In this document: one piece after another, positions 7,937 to 17,903 of the stretch
Numbering within the stretch: the first letter of the stretch is position 1
Layout: each line of letters begins with the position of its first letter
From: an uncultured Acidobacteriia bacterium
GTDB taxonomy: Bacteria; Acidobacteriota; Terriglobia; Bryobacterales; Bryobacteraceae
Assembly (NCBI GenBank): GCA_903929755.1
Contig: CAIYVZ010000057.1
Location: forward strand, 1-58,303
Reading direction: 5' to 3'
Length of the DNA stretch: 58,303 nt
The notes under the pieces: generated by a model
The model's database searches: none
What the model saw: the letters and a program-made list of their open reading frames with translations, nothing else
Told to the model about the DNA's origin: nothing
Translations under genes and position numbers: made by a program

Positions 7937-10900
7937 TTAGAACTTAAACGCGGCGTTGACCTGAAGCGTGCGACCGGGCGATACGCTGCTGACGGTTCCG
8001 AACGCTGCCGACGTCAAAGTGGTGTTCGGGGCGCCCCAGCGGTGGAAGTTGAACGGATTGGAGGCGTCCACGCTGAAGTCCAGCCTTACCTTTTCTTTGA
8101 TTGTAAAGATTCGGCCAAGGGTTAGGTTTTCTTCCTTGTACCAGAATCCGCGAACCCAGCTCAGGTTCGGATTGAGGTTTCCGAAATTAAAGCCGGTGGT
8201 TGTTTTGAAAGCCGCCGGGTCCAGATACTTGCTGCTGGGCGTGAAATCACCGGGACTGGTGACCCCGTATGGAGAGACCCCCTGGACCGCGTTACCCCAT
8301 TGGGTGTAGCCGATGGTGCTCAGATTTCCTGCGCCTGCCGTAATGGTAAGAGGCAGACCGGAGGTGTATTTCACGAAGCCATTGACCTTCCAGCCGGAAG
8401 TTATAGCATTGGTCAGGTGCGAACCGTGCAGGAAGGGCTTGCCGGCTCCAAACGGGAGCTCGTAGGCCCAGCTGGCGCTGTAGGCTGCGGCGGGGTTGGG
8501 ATCTTGCTGCAAGAACCGGACACCGGGATACTGAGTGTTCGCAAGCGAGAAGCTCTTGGACCACGTGAAGAAGCCGAACAGGGTCAAACCGCCCGAAAGA
8601 CGCTTGGTCGCTTTGGTCTGCAGCGAGTTAAATTTCTGCTGCCCTGAGCCTTCGCCGGGAACGGTGGTAACCGCAGTGTATTGGGGATACGGACGCAGCG
8701 CCTGATAGACAGTGTTGGCACCTACCTGGCTGGAAAAGGAAGGGTACGGTGAAGAGACTCCGGCCGTGGCTGCGGCCGGCGACGTAATGTTCTGCAGCAG
8801 GGTGGAGCCCAACTGCTGCACGTACTGCAGCGGGAGGATGTTGTAGTTGGCTGCGTAGCCAAGATGGGTGCTTCTGCTGCCCAGGTATACCGCTTCAACC
8901 GAAAGGTCCCGTCCCACCTGGCGTTGAACCGACAACGTGTAGTTGATGGTCTGCGGCAGTCTGGTGGCGTTCGACGGCATGTAGGAAATCGCCTGACCGT
9001 TCAGGAAAGAAGGGTCTGTGAGCGGCGGCCTCGCAAAACTCTGCGGGAATGTGCCGCTGTTCAGGTAGTAAAGGGGCGTGTAGCCATCGGGCGAGCTGAA
9101 CGAGGGTGAGGTAGTAAACCCTGCCGTGAATGGCGTGGTTTGCCCCTGCTGCGTCGCGTTGGCGTAGTAGACGCCGGTGGAAGCCCGGATCACAGTCTTA
9201 CTGTTCAGCTGGTAAGACAGGCCCAGCCGGGGCCCGAAGCCCTTCTTCCAGTTACCGGTGAAGAACTTGCCGGGTAAGCCAGACTGGCCGGCAAACGCGA
9301 GCGCGCCGAGACGACCGCCGGCACCGGGGTTTGCAAGGTTAGGCTGGAAGCTGGACATCTTGTTCTGGACTTCGCTGTAGGATGGGTTGTAATCCCAGCG
9401 AAGGCCATAGGAGAGGGTCAGCTTGGAAGTGGCGCGCCATTCGTCCTGCGCAAACAATCCCCACCGAAGATCGCGAAGGCCGGTCTCCGTCTGGATGGTG
9501 GCACCGGCAGTGTTGACGGCGCCCAGCAGGAAGCTGGCTACCGAACTGCCCCAGGTGCCGAATGAGGAGGAATTCGGCTGGCTCGTCATGGCATTCGAAA
9601 AGGCGAAACTACCGGCCGAGTTGTTGGCGTTGTAGTTGTTGATTCGGTCCCTGTCCATCTCGGCGCCGAATTTCATCGTGTGTTTGCCTTTGATCCAGGT
9701 CAGGTTCTCCACCACGGTGTAGTCGAAAGCAAAGAAATGAGCGTCATAACCGCGCCCCATGGCCGCAGGCGAAGCCGTACCTCCCGTGAAAGTCAGCGCG
9801 GGGAACATACCGTTATCCGCTGGCATACCGGTGATGCCGAGTTTCTGGTCCCAGCCCTGTCCTGCAGTGCCATTCGGGCCAATGTTGAATTCCCGGTCAG
9901 CAGCCAGAGTCAGGTGGTTGAGCAAAGTTGGCGAAAATATGTAGTCATGGTTGATGCGGACCTTGAACGACGTGTCCTCCTGGTCGAAGATCTGATCCAA
10001 AGGATTCGTCTGCGGTACACCCCAGGTGGGGGCCGGGCCGAGTCCAGGGGCGGGGTTGCCCCAGAGCACGCGCGGACGGGACTGGTGTGTCCAGCTGAAC
10101 TGCAGCTTCTGTCTGTCTGAAATACTGTGGTCGATCTTCACCAGTGGCGTGGTGGTGTTGTAGTACGGCCAGGTGATTGCGCGGTGATCGTAAAAGTTAT
10201 TGATCTGGCCGGGAAGATCGGGTGCCGGGATATAGGATGACACGATTTTGGCCATGTTCGTGACCCTGTTCGCAGGAATTACGTTGCCCGGAAACTGTGC
10301 TCTCACGAAACTGCCTTTGCCGTCGGGTTGTGTGGTGGCCGGATCGAAGATTGGAATCTGCGCGCCGGCCGCGGTGGTCAGGCCGCTGAAATCACCGGCG
10401 AGAAACGCCTTTGTGGGCACGGTGGCAATCAGTCCCGCGCTGCCCTGTCTCGCATAAAACAGGCCGAGGCTCCCAAAGAAAAAGGTCTTGTTATGTCCGT
10501 CGTAAATGTGAGGAATGACGACCGGGCCGCCAAAAGTAAAGCCGCCTTCATTCTGCCGAAGCGGGGTGCGCTTCTGTGCAAAAAACGAGCGGGCATTCAG
10601 CTTGTCGTTGCCGAGGTGATCGAAGATGCTGCCGTGAAACTTGTTCGTACCCGACTTGATGATCACGTTTGTGAACCAGTTGCCGAAACCGCCGTATTCG
10701 GCATTGAAGGCGCCGGACACGACACTGATTTCACCCACCTGCTCCAGGGCCGGACCGTTCTCCGACAATGAGCCCTTTTGAATGCGTTCGCTGGCGCGGG
10801 CGCCGTCGATAAACGCTTCGGTGGCACCCACGACGGAGGCATTGAGTGTGAGGGTGAAAGTATTGGTGTTGTTGGCCCCGGGCATGTTAGCCACAAAGCC

Positions 10901-11446
10901 AGTGACGTCGCGCTTTGTGCCTACGACGACCAGGGGGAGTTCGCCAACCAGAGTGTCTTTGAACCCTACCGAGTTATTGATGGCCGCCGTGTCAAGGATT
11001 GGAGCCTCTGTGGTGACATCGACCGACTGGGTGACGCTGCCTGTGGTCAGCACAACGTCGATCGTGGTGCTGGTGCGGGGCCGAACTTCCACCGGTTTGC
11101 GGTCAAACTTACCGAAGCCCTGTTTCTCGATGATGATTTCATAAACCGCTGCGGGGAGGTTTTGGGCTGAGTACAGGCCGCTGCCGTTGGTGCTGAGGTC
11201 GATCGCGCTGCCTGTCTCCGTTTGAATGATCCGGACTTTGGCGTTCGGAACTACGCCGCCGCTTTGGTCAGTTACCAGGCCCTGAATAGTGCCTCTGTCG
11301 ATCTGGGCCCATGCGGGAAGGGAAAGAAAGGTAAGAAGCAGCGTTGCGAGCAGAGCGCTGCTCAGATAAAAGTTTCTTTGTTTCGCCATTGCCACGTGCC
11401 GGCGAGCGCCGGCACGTGGCAATGGAATTGAACTGCCTGTAAACAT
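7937..11446 (-). CDS. TonB-dependent receptor, Oar-like, with carboxypeptidase-regulatory-like domain
   Basis: A 1169-residue outer-membrane receptor. After a signal peptide (SSALLATLLLTFLSLPAWA) comes a carboxypeptidase-regulatory-like Ig fold (GTIQGLVTDQSGGVVPNAKV, about residues 50-135), a plug domain (around IDGARASERIQKG and VSGAFNAEYGGFGN), then a long barrel ending in an aromatic residue (VNAAFKF). This architecture is typical of acidobacterial receptors thought to import oligosaccharides. The ATG at 11446 has a good GGGAG site; a second in-frame ATG at 11389 would give a more usual signal peptide but lies inside a perfect hairpin with no ribosome site. The gene follows the AGE-type enzyme by 62 bases. 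The ligand is inferred to be a glycan from neighbours. Confidence 0.92.
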   Translation of the reverse strand: MFTGSSIPLPRAGARRHVAMAKQRNFYLSSALLATLLLTFLSLPAWAQIDRGTIQGLVTDQSGGVVPNAKVRIIQTETGSAIDLSTNGSGLYSAQNLPAAVYEIIIEKQGFGKFDRKPVEVRPRTSTTIDVVLTTGSVTQSVDVTTEAPILDTAAINNSVGFKDTLVGELPLVVVGTKRDVTGFVANMPGANNTNTFTLTLNASVVGATEAFIDGARASERIQKGSLSENGPALEQVGEISVVSGAFNAEYGGFGNWFTNVIIKSGTNKFHGSIFDHLGNDKLNARSFFAQKRTPLRQNEGGFTFGGPVVIPHIYDGHNKTFFFGSLGLFYARQGSAGLIATVPTKAFLAGDFSGLTTAAGAQIPIFDPATTQPDGKGSFVRAQFPGNVIPANRVTNMAKIVSSYIPAPDLPGQINNFYDHRAITWPYYNTTTPLVKIDHSISDRQKLQFSWTHQSRPRVLWGNPAPGLGPAPTWGVPQTNPLDQIFDQEDTSFKVRINHDYIFSPTLLNHLTLAADREFNIGPNGTAGQGWDQKLGITGMPADNGMFPALTFTGGTASPAAMGRGYDAHFFAFDYTVVENLTWIKGKHTMKFGAEMDRDRINNYNANNSAGSFAFSNAMTSQPNSSSFGTWGSSVASFLLGAVNTAGATIQTETGLRDLRWGLFAQDEWRATSKLTLSYGLRWDYNPSYSEVQNKMSSFQPNLANPGAGGRLGALAFAGQSGLPGKFFTGNWKKGFGPRLGLSYQLNSKTVIRASTGVYYANATQQGQTTPFTAGFTTSPSFSSPDGYTPLYYLNSGTFPQSFARPPLTDPSFLNGQAISYMPSNATRLPQTINYTLSVQRQVGRDLSVEAVYLGSRSTHLGYAANYNILPLQYVQQLGSTLLQNITSPAAATAGVSSPYPSFSSQVGANTVYQALRPYPQYTAVTTVPGEGSGQQKFNSLQTKATKRLSGGLTLFGFFTWSKSFSLANTQYPGVRFLQQDPNPAAAYSASWAYELPFGAGKPFLHGSHLTNAITSGWKVNGFVKYTSGLPLTITAGAGNLSTIGYTQWGNAVQGVSPYGVTSPGDFTPSSKYLDPAAFKTTTGFNFGNLNPNLSWVRGFWYKEENLTLGRIFTIKEKVRLDFSVDASNPFNFHRWGAPNTTLTSAAFGTVSSVSPGRTLQVNAAFKF
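11386..11425. repeat. perfect 18-bp inverted repeat in the receptor gene's 5' end
   Basis: Arms ccattgccacgtgccggc (11386-11403) and its exact reverse complement (11408-11425) are separated by gagc. The element covers the codons between the two candidate starts of the TonB receptor, including the internal ATG at 11389. It could be a mobile palindromic element or a translation-controlling hairpin. There is no T-tract, so it is not an ordinary terminator. Confidence 0.9.
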
Positions 11447-11508
11447 GATGTTCTCCCTGAAAGTTTTGTAAAGGCGCCCCCTGAAAAAGGCCGCCGGTTG
11501 TGTGTATG

Positions 11509-12966
11509 TTATTTTCCGGCTGACCTGATTTTCATTGGATACAGGTAACCCGGCTCCGTGATGCGGAGAATATCGTGATACATAGCCGTTTGGTGGTAGG
11601 AACCCAATTCAGGTCCATCCACGGCGCCCTTGATGTAAGCCCGCGCGCCCAATGCTTCGCGGGGAGAGCCCGGAATCAGGCCCTCAAACCATCCGCCATA
11701 CTCAGCGTCCAGAAAATTAGCCTTGAGAAACGCGAGGGACTGGTCAAAGTAGGGCCATACATCTGTCCGTCCGTGAAGGATCGCGTAGTGTGCGGTGGCA
11801 CGGAGGATTTCGGCCTGATTCCACCAAATCATGTATTTCCGCGAGACGTTTCCGTTGACATCGGCACCCATCCAGATGCCGCCGTCAGGCTTGTTGTAAG
11901 CGATCTTCAACCCAAGGTCGAGTTCGCGGCTTCCCATGCCGATAAACTTCCGGGGCGCACCCAGTTCAACCGAACGGCTCAGCTGCCAGGCCCATTCAAA
12001 CAGGTGGCCTGTGTTGAAATTACCGGTACCGCCACCAAACCCTTCGGGCAGATAGCCGAGGTTGTAGTCGTAGGTTTTGTCAATGAGGTCCCACTGGTGT
12101 TGAAGGTCGGTAAGAAGTTCTTTAGAGCCCGTCACTTCATACAGCGCCATCAGGGCCTCGTACATGTGCACATCAATCGGACGCTCTGTCGGTGCCGCCT
12201 GCGCCTGGCCGCCGACAGGCGGAGCGCCGGCCCCCCCGGGGAATCCTGCGCGACCCGCGCCGCGCCCTCCAGGACCATTCGTGCCTACGCGGCCAAACGC
12301 AATGCCAGGCCCGGAGAAGTCGCGATTGAATGCGTTTCTGCGGACGCCGGGCTGCATCATTTTTTCCTTCACTTCGTGCCACGCGTCCATGGCGATTTTG
12401 GTGTAGCGAGGATCCTTGAACGCTCTCGCCGCGTGAGCGTTGGCAAAAATTACGAACGCAACCGATGTGTCCTTGTTGTCGCTGATAACCTTGAGATCGG
12501 GCCCGACCCGCGTGTAATAGCCGCCGTACTGGTCGTCATGCATCTTCTGCAGGAAGTCGTCGCCTTTTACGAAGGCATCCATGTATCGCTTTTCGTGCAG
12601 GTATTCGTAGCCGATTGCCATCGTATAGAGCTGTCTGCCCTGCCCGTTCACCGTGGCTTCCCGCTGCTCGCCGTAGGGTTTCCATTGGCGATCAAGATTC
12701 TCCTGGATGAAGCCGTTGGGCATGACCGACGCGTCGGCCCAGTGCCCCAACAACTCCCCCATGCTCTTCCGGAACCACTCACGATCAATGTGCTTTTTGA
12801 TCTCGGTCGCAGACGCGCGCTTGACAACTGCGTTCGGGGTGCCTGCGTTCGGGGTGGCGCTCTGGGCAAGACCCAACACCGGGATAAATAGCGGCAGCGC
12901 GAAAGCGGCAGCCACAAAACTACTACACGTTTTCCCAACACCGTTGGGGATTCGACCAGGAACCAC
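11509..12966 (-). CDS. AGE family epimerase/isomerase (N-acylglucosamine 2-epimerase-like), exported
   Basis: An (alpha/alpha)6-barrel enzyme of the AGE/cellobiose 2-epimerase superfamily that interconverts sugar epimers or aldose and ketose. Recognisable parts are GYEYLHEKRY, DDQYGGYYTRV, NTGHLFEWAW (catalytic His region), IWWNQAEILRA and LDAEYGGWFEGL. The reading frame opens at 13023, but a GTG at 12966 with GGAGG seven bases upstream gives a clean signal peptide (FVAAAFALPLFIPVLGLAQ), and the -35 box overlaps the longer form, so 12966 is chosen (485 residues). A Gly/Ala/Pro insert (12185-12290) interrupts the barrel. It is first in the minus-strand cluster. Confidence 0.85.
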   Translation of the reverse strand: MVPGRIPNGVGKTCSSFVAAAFALPLFIPVLGLAQSATPNAGTPNAVVKRASATEIKKHIDREWFRKSMGELLGHWADASVMPNGFIQENLDRQWKPYGEQREATVNGQGRQLYTMAIGYEYLHEKRYMDAFVKGDDFLQKMHDDQYGGYYTRVGPDLKVISDNKDTSVAFVIFANAHAARAFKDPRYTKIAMDAWHEVKEKMMQPGVRRNAFNRDFSGPGIAFGRVGTNGPGGRGAGRAGFPGGAGAPPVGGQAQAAPTERPIDVHMYEALMALYEVTGSKELLTDLQHQWDLIDKTYDYNLGYLPEGFGGGTGNFNTGHLFEWAWQLSRSVELGAPRKFIGMGSRELDLGLKIAYNKPDGGIWMGADVNGNVSRKYMIWWNQAEILRATAHYAILHGRTDVWPYFDQSLAFLKANFLDAEYGGWFEGLIPGSPREALGARAYIKGAVDGPELGSYHQTAMYHDILRITEPGYLYPMKIRSAGK

Positions 12967-12994
12967 GTTCAACCTCCAAAGAGAGTACGTCAGT

Positions 12995-13023
12995 ATACTA
13001 TCACCGAAAGGTAGACAGGTCAA
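12995..13023 (-). promoter_or_regulatory. sigma70-like promoter of the sugar oxidation cluster
   Basis: Read on the minus strand, TTGACC (13023-13018) and TAGTAT (13000-12995) are 17 bases apart. A small palindrome AGTATACT overlaps the -10 box. The GGAGG and GTG start of the AGE gene follow about 20 bases downstream. This is the only convincing promoter upstream of the seven-gene cluster. Confidence 0.6.
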
Positions 13024-13087
13024 TCATATTTTTCGCGTATTAGAGCGATCCAGATCATCAACCTGCTGCAATATTTGATATAGCAAC

Positions 13088-13552
13088 TTGTCCACTCGCG
13101 GCAAGAGCATCTCTGACCCGCGGATGTCGCCTTCGGGCTTACATATACCCGCAAGTTGGGATGACCGAGACCGGCGTGAATTTGAATTTTGTGTAGCCCG
13201 CCGCCTGTATCCCACGATAAATCACCAGACGGGGAATCGTACAGACAGGAAATCCAGATACATTTTCCCGATGGACTTCGCGGGGCGCCAGTGTGCCTGT
13301 TTGCTGGAGCGCCCGCCACTCGGGTCTACAGCAATCTCGCCGATTTCCCTGGCAGTTCATTACGGGGAACGGCTCGCGGTGATGGCGCAGACAGGGGAAA
13401 GCCAAGACGTTCGGCTCTGTGCATCGGTATGGGCGGATTTGGAACGGCACATGCAGGAGCATGAGTGTTTTCTGGACTGGTTCAAAGAGCGAAGCTCACG
13501 AACCGACAAGACGTTCGCGCAACGCGAATTTGATTTAGGGTCGGCGGGCTAA
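13088..13552 (+). CDS. hypothetical protein, doubtful
   Basis: A 154-codon open frame on the plus strand between the sugar cluster promoter and the end of lutC. I do not recognise the product. The last 75 residues (LAVHYGERLAVMAQTGES onward) are hydrophilic and Glu/Arg/Asp-rich and look more protein-like than the first half. No ribosome-binding site is seen before the ATG, and third-position bias is weaker than in neighbours. It may be a decayed or foreign gene or chance. It is the only candidate in the 13024-13587 gap. Confidence 0.25.
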   Translation: MSTRGKSISDPRMSPSGLHIPASWDDRDRREFEFCVARRLYPTINHQTGNRTDRKSRYIFPMDFAGRQCACLLERPPLGSTAISPISLAVHYGERLAVMAQTGESQDVRLCASVWADLERHMQEHECFLDWFKERSSRTDKTFAQREFDLGSAG

Positions 13553-13587
13553 ATTGTCACCGGAAGTCATTGATGTATAAACACTTA

Positions 13588-13695
13588 CTAATTCCCAGCA
13601 AGCCATGGAGCGACCGGAATTCCCTTCGTGTAGGGCTTGGGTACGTAGTTGCCGGTGTGGCTGCCAGAGCCATCGGAGATGCCCGGGTGGTTTGT
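13588..13695 (-). other. possible gene remnant in frame after lutC stop
   Basis: Directly after the lutC TGA (13698-13696) the same frame stays open for 35 codons to a TAG at 13588 with strongly GC-rich third positions. The peptide contains NYVPKPYTKGIPVAPWLAGN, which looks like a real C-terminus and is not part of LutC proteins as I know them. It may be the tail of a deleted gene. Chance is possible. Confidence 0.25.
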
Positions 13696-14325
13696 TCACT
13701 TATCCGAGACCACAATTACGTCAAGAACCCGGGGACCATGCACGCCTTTTACGCGCGTCATCTCAATGTCCGCGGTAGCCGAAGGGCCGGCGATGGTGGT
13801 CACGGGGCTGGTCCGGCGAGCGGCCAGCGCGCGCAGACCTTCGGGGACGGTTTCCGATAACTGGCTCGTGTAGACGACGCAGAGGTGGTAGTCGGGGATG
13901 AGAGTGAGGGCTCGTCGGCCTTCTGTTTCGGAGTGGGTGAGGATCAGGCTGCCCGTCATGGCAATGGCAGCGGTGGCGGCGGTGAGAGCGCCTTCCGTGG
14001 CGTCGATATCGCGATAGTCGAGACCCGTGTCACGGATGAAGGTGGGCCCCGCGGGTAAGCGTGCTGCCGGGAAGCCCGGGGGGATCAGGATCTTCGTTTT
14101 GCCGCGTGCTGTCAGCGCTTCTGCGATGGTGGCGGATTCCTCGCCGGCGGCACAACGGTAGACGTGAGCGTTGTAGTCTTCGAGGCGCGAGACGAATAGA
14201 TCGAGCTTGTCGGCTTCACTAAGCGTTCCGGCCTGGCTATATTCGCGGGCGACGGGTTCTTCGGGGGCGCGGGTGCCGATTGCCGCCTTCACGCGTTGCA
14301 GGATTTCTTCGCGGGCAGTACTCAT
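13696..14325 (-). CDS. lutC: lactate utilization protein C (LUD domain)
   Basis: A LUD-domain protein (209 residues from this start) that with LutA and LutB oxidises L-lactate to pyruvate. Typical sequence: MSTAREEILQRVKAAIG at the N-terminus and GALTAATAAIAMTGSLILTH in the core, ending in VLDVIVVSDK. An upstream in-frame ATG at 14349 exists, but the ATG at 14325 overlaps the lutB stop as ATGA, so coupled translation from 14325 is preferred. It is the last gene of the rhamnose-lactate operon. L-lactate would come from the lactaldehyde dehydrogenase domain encoded by the first gene. Confidence 0.9.
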   Translation of the reverse strand: MSTAREEILQRVKAAIGTRAPEEPVAREYSQAGTLSEADKLDLFVSRLEDYNAHVYRCAAGEESATIAEALTARGKTKILIPPGFPAARLPAGPTFIRDTGLDYRDIDATEGALTAATAAIAMTGSLILTHSETEGRRALTLIPDYHLCVVYTSQLSETVPEGLRALAARRTSPVTTIAGPSATADIEMTRVKGVHGPRVLDVIVVSDK

Positions 14326-15715
14326 TTTGCACCTCGAGCCTTCCACCATTCGCGGAAGGTCTGTGTCGGAATTTCGGGGAGATCGCGGGCGGCGCTCCAG
14401 CCGGGGAGGCCGATGGCATCGAGAGGCTGGCGACCGATCTGGACCAGTTTTTGCACGGTGGCGAGACGCCCGGAATCGGCCAGCGTATAGCCCGCGACCG
14501 CCATGCCCATGCGCTCCGTGAGCGCGGCGCCGCCAGACTCAACGATTTTGCGCCGCAGGTGGATGAGAATCTCCGGAATGTTGATCTTCACCGGGCAAAC
14601 TTCGTAACAGGCGCCGCATAACGACGAGGCATAAGGCAGAGAGGTGGAGTGTTCCATGCCCTGCAGTTGGGGCGTCAGAATGGCGCCGATCGGGCCACTG
14701 TAAATGGATCCATACGCATGGCCACCGGTCTGCCGGTAGACGGGGCAGGCGTTCAGGCAGGCCGCGCAGCGAATGCAGTGCAGGGTCTCGCGGGATTCTT
14801 CGTCGGCAAGCACTTTGGTGCGACCGTTATCGAGAAGAATGACGTGAAATTCTTTCGGGCCATCGCCGGGTGTGACGCCGGTCCAGATGGAGTTGTACGG
14901 GTTCATCCGTTCGCCGGTAGCGGAACGGGGCAGGAGCTGGAGGAAGACTTCGAGGTCGTCGAAGCTGGGGATGAGCTTCTCGACGCCGAACATGGTGATA
15001 AGAACGTCGGGCAGCGTGACACACATGCGTCCGTTGCCTTCCGATTCCACCACGCAGACGGAGCCTGTCTCGGCGATGGCGAAGTTGGCTCCGCTGAAGC
15101 CGACTTTCACGCGAAGGAAGCGCTCGCGGAGATAGTTGCGGGCGGCTCCGGCGAGGTCCTCCGGGGTATGGCCAAGTTCCTTCAGGCCCATGGTATCGAG
15201 GAAAATCTGGCGGATCTCGCTCTTATTTTTATGGAGAGCGGGGACGACGATGTGGGAAGGCTTGTCATTGCCAAGCTGGATGATGAGGTCGGCAAGATCG
15301 GTTTCCCAGGGCGAAATCCCAACCGCTTCCAGAGCTTTGTTGAGTTGGGTTTCATCGGAGGTCATGGTCTTGACCTTGATGACTTCCTTCTGGTTGTGGC
15401 TCTGGATAATGCCGATGATAATGGCGTTCGCTTCATCGGCATCGCGAGCCCAATGGACCTTGCCACCGGCCGCCGTACAGTTCTTTTCGAACTCGACGAG
15501 ATAAGTGTCAAGATCGCGCAGCGTGCGCTTTTTGATCTGCTGCGCGGCAGTGCGAAGAGCCTGCCAGTCCGGCATCTCTTCCACAACTTTGGCGCGCTTC
15601 GCTCGAATCGTGTCGGTGGCGCGGCGGACATTCCGCCGAAGCTGGGTATTTTGGAGGAGCTTTTTTGCAGCCTTGGGGAAGGTGGCTGCCTCCGCTGATT
15701 CGCCGACCCGGATAC

Positions 15716-15719
<4 letters not shown>
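14322..15719 (-). CDS. lutB: lactate utilization iron-sulfur protein B
   Basis: A 465-residue LutB/LldF protein. The N-terminal LUD domain (GFSGANFAIAETGSVCVVES) is followed by two ferredoxin-type [4Fe-4S] motifs, CIRCAACLNACP and CGACYEVCP, and a C-terminal DUF3390-like tail ending LPEIPTQTFREWWKARG. The length is normal. It overlaps lutA upstream and lutC downstream by 4 bases each (ATGA), so the three subunits are translationally coupled. In the cytoplasm it carries electrons from lactate oxidation. Confidence 0.93.
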
Positions 15720-16444
<725 letters not shown>

Positions 16445-17903
16445 AGTGGCGAAAGCGGGGGTATTGGGCGTTCCAAAGGTCAGTATCGAGCGCCTGAAAG
16501 CGGTCGGCGGGGAAGGAGAGTTCGATGATGCGGCGCGCTTCGGCGAGCGAGGAGACAGCGCCGGTGGCCAGCATCTGCATGGCGATGTTACCGAGAGCGG
16601 TGGCTTCCACGGGGCCGGCGATAACCGGGCGCCCGGTGGCGTTCGCGGTGAACTGGTTCAGCAGTCGGTTCTTGGCTCCGCCCCCGATGATGCGAACCTC
16701 GGTGAGGGCGTTGCCGGTGAGTTCTTCCAGGCACTCCACTACATAGCGGTACTTGAAGGCGAGGCTTTCCAGAATGGCGCGGGTGAAGGCACCGGGGCCA
16801 TTGGGGACAGGCTGCTGCGTCTTGCGGCAATAATCCACAATCGCTTCGACCATGTTGTCGGGGCTGTGGAAGGCGGGGTAGTCGGGATCGAGCAGCGTGA
16901 CGAACTGGCTCTTGCTGTCGATGGCGGCCTGCAGGAGTTCGTCGTACGAATACTCGCGGCCTGCAGCGGCCCAGACGCGACGGCAGGACTGCAGGAGCCA
17001 TAACCCGCCGATGTTTTTCAGGAGGCGGGTGGTGCCGCAGACGCCGCCTTCATTGGTGAAGTTGAGTTCCAGCGCGCGGGGCGTCATTACCGGAGCAGCC
17101 ACTTCGGTACCGAGCAGGGACCAGGTGCCGGAACTCAGGAAGGCAGCCCGGCCAGAGGTCTCTACCGAGGCCACGGCAGAGCCGGTATCGTGTGTGGCGG
17201 GAGCAACTACGGGGACACCACCGAGGGTGGACGAGAGGTTGGCTTTCAGGCCTCCCAGCACAGCGCCGGGCTCAAAAATCTGTGGCAGCAGCCGGGTGGG
17301 AATTCCGAGAGCATCAAAGATTTCGGTGGCCCAGCCACGCGTGCGCGCATTCATGAACTGGGTGGTGGTGGCGTTGGTGTATTCCGCGCCCAGGTTGCCC
17401 GTCGTCCAGTAGTTGAAGAGATCCGGAATGGTGACCAGGGTATCGGCTGCGGCCAGCAAGCGAGGGGTCCGCCGGGAGGCCGCATAAATTTGGTACAGGG
17501 TGTTGATCTGCAGGAACTGAATGCCGGTGAGCTCGTAAATCCGCTCACGGGAGAGGATGTCGCAGACCGCCTCCACCGCGCCATCGGTGCGATGGTCCCG
17601 GTAGTGATACGGGTTTTCGAGCAACTGCCCCTGTTCGCCGATGAGCGCGTAATCCACGCCCCAGGTATCGAAGCCAAGGCTCTCGACTTTGGTAACGGGA
17701 GGATGTTCCAGCGTCCGCCGGATCTCGGCCCAAAGCCGCAGAACATCCCACCGCATGGTGCCGGATTGTTCCACCGGCAGATTGGAGAAACGCGAGACCT
17801 CTTCGAGCGTGAGGACGCCGGAGTTGAGGCGGCCAAGCATGGCCCGACCGCTCTCAGCGCCTAAATCAAATGCCAGGAAATCGCGTGACACGGCCAGCAT
17901 GGC

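Noticed and set aside
13024-13695. tRNA or small RNA in the gap between the sugar cluster and lutC
   Set aside because: No cloverleaf, terminator or conserved RNA pattern could be seen.
14649-15698. 349-codon plus-strand frame opposite lutB
   Set aside because: Antisense of a well-recognised LutB with both [4Fe-4S] motifs.
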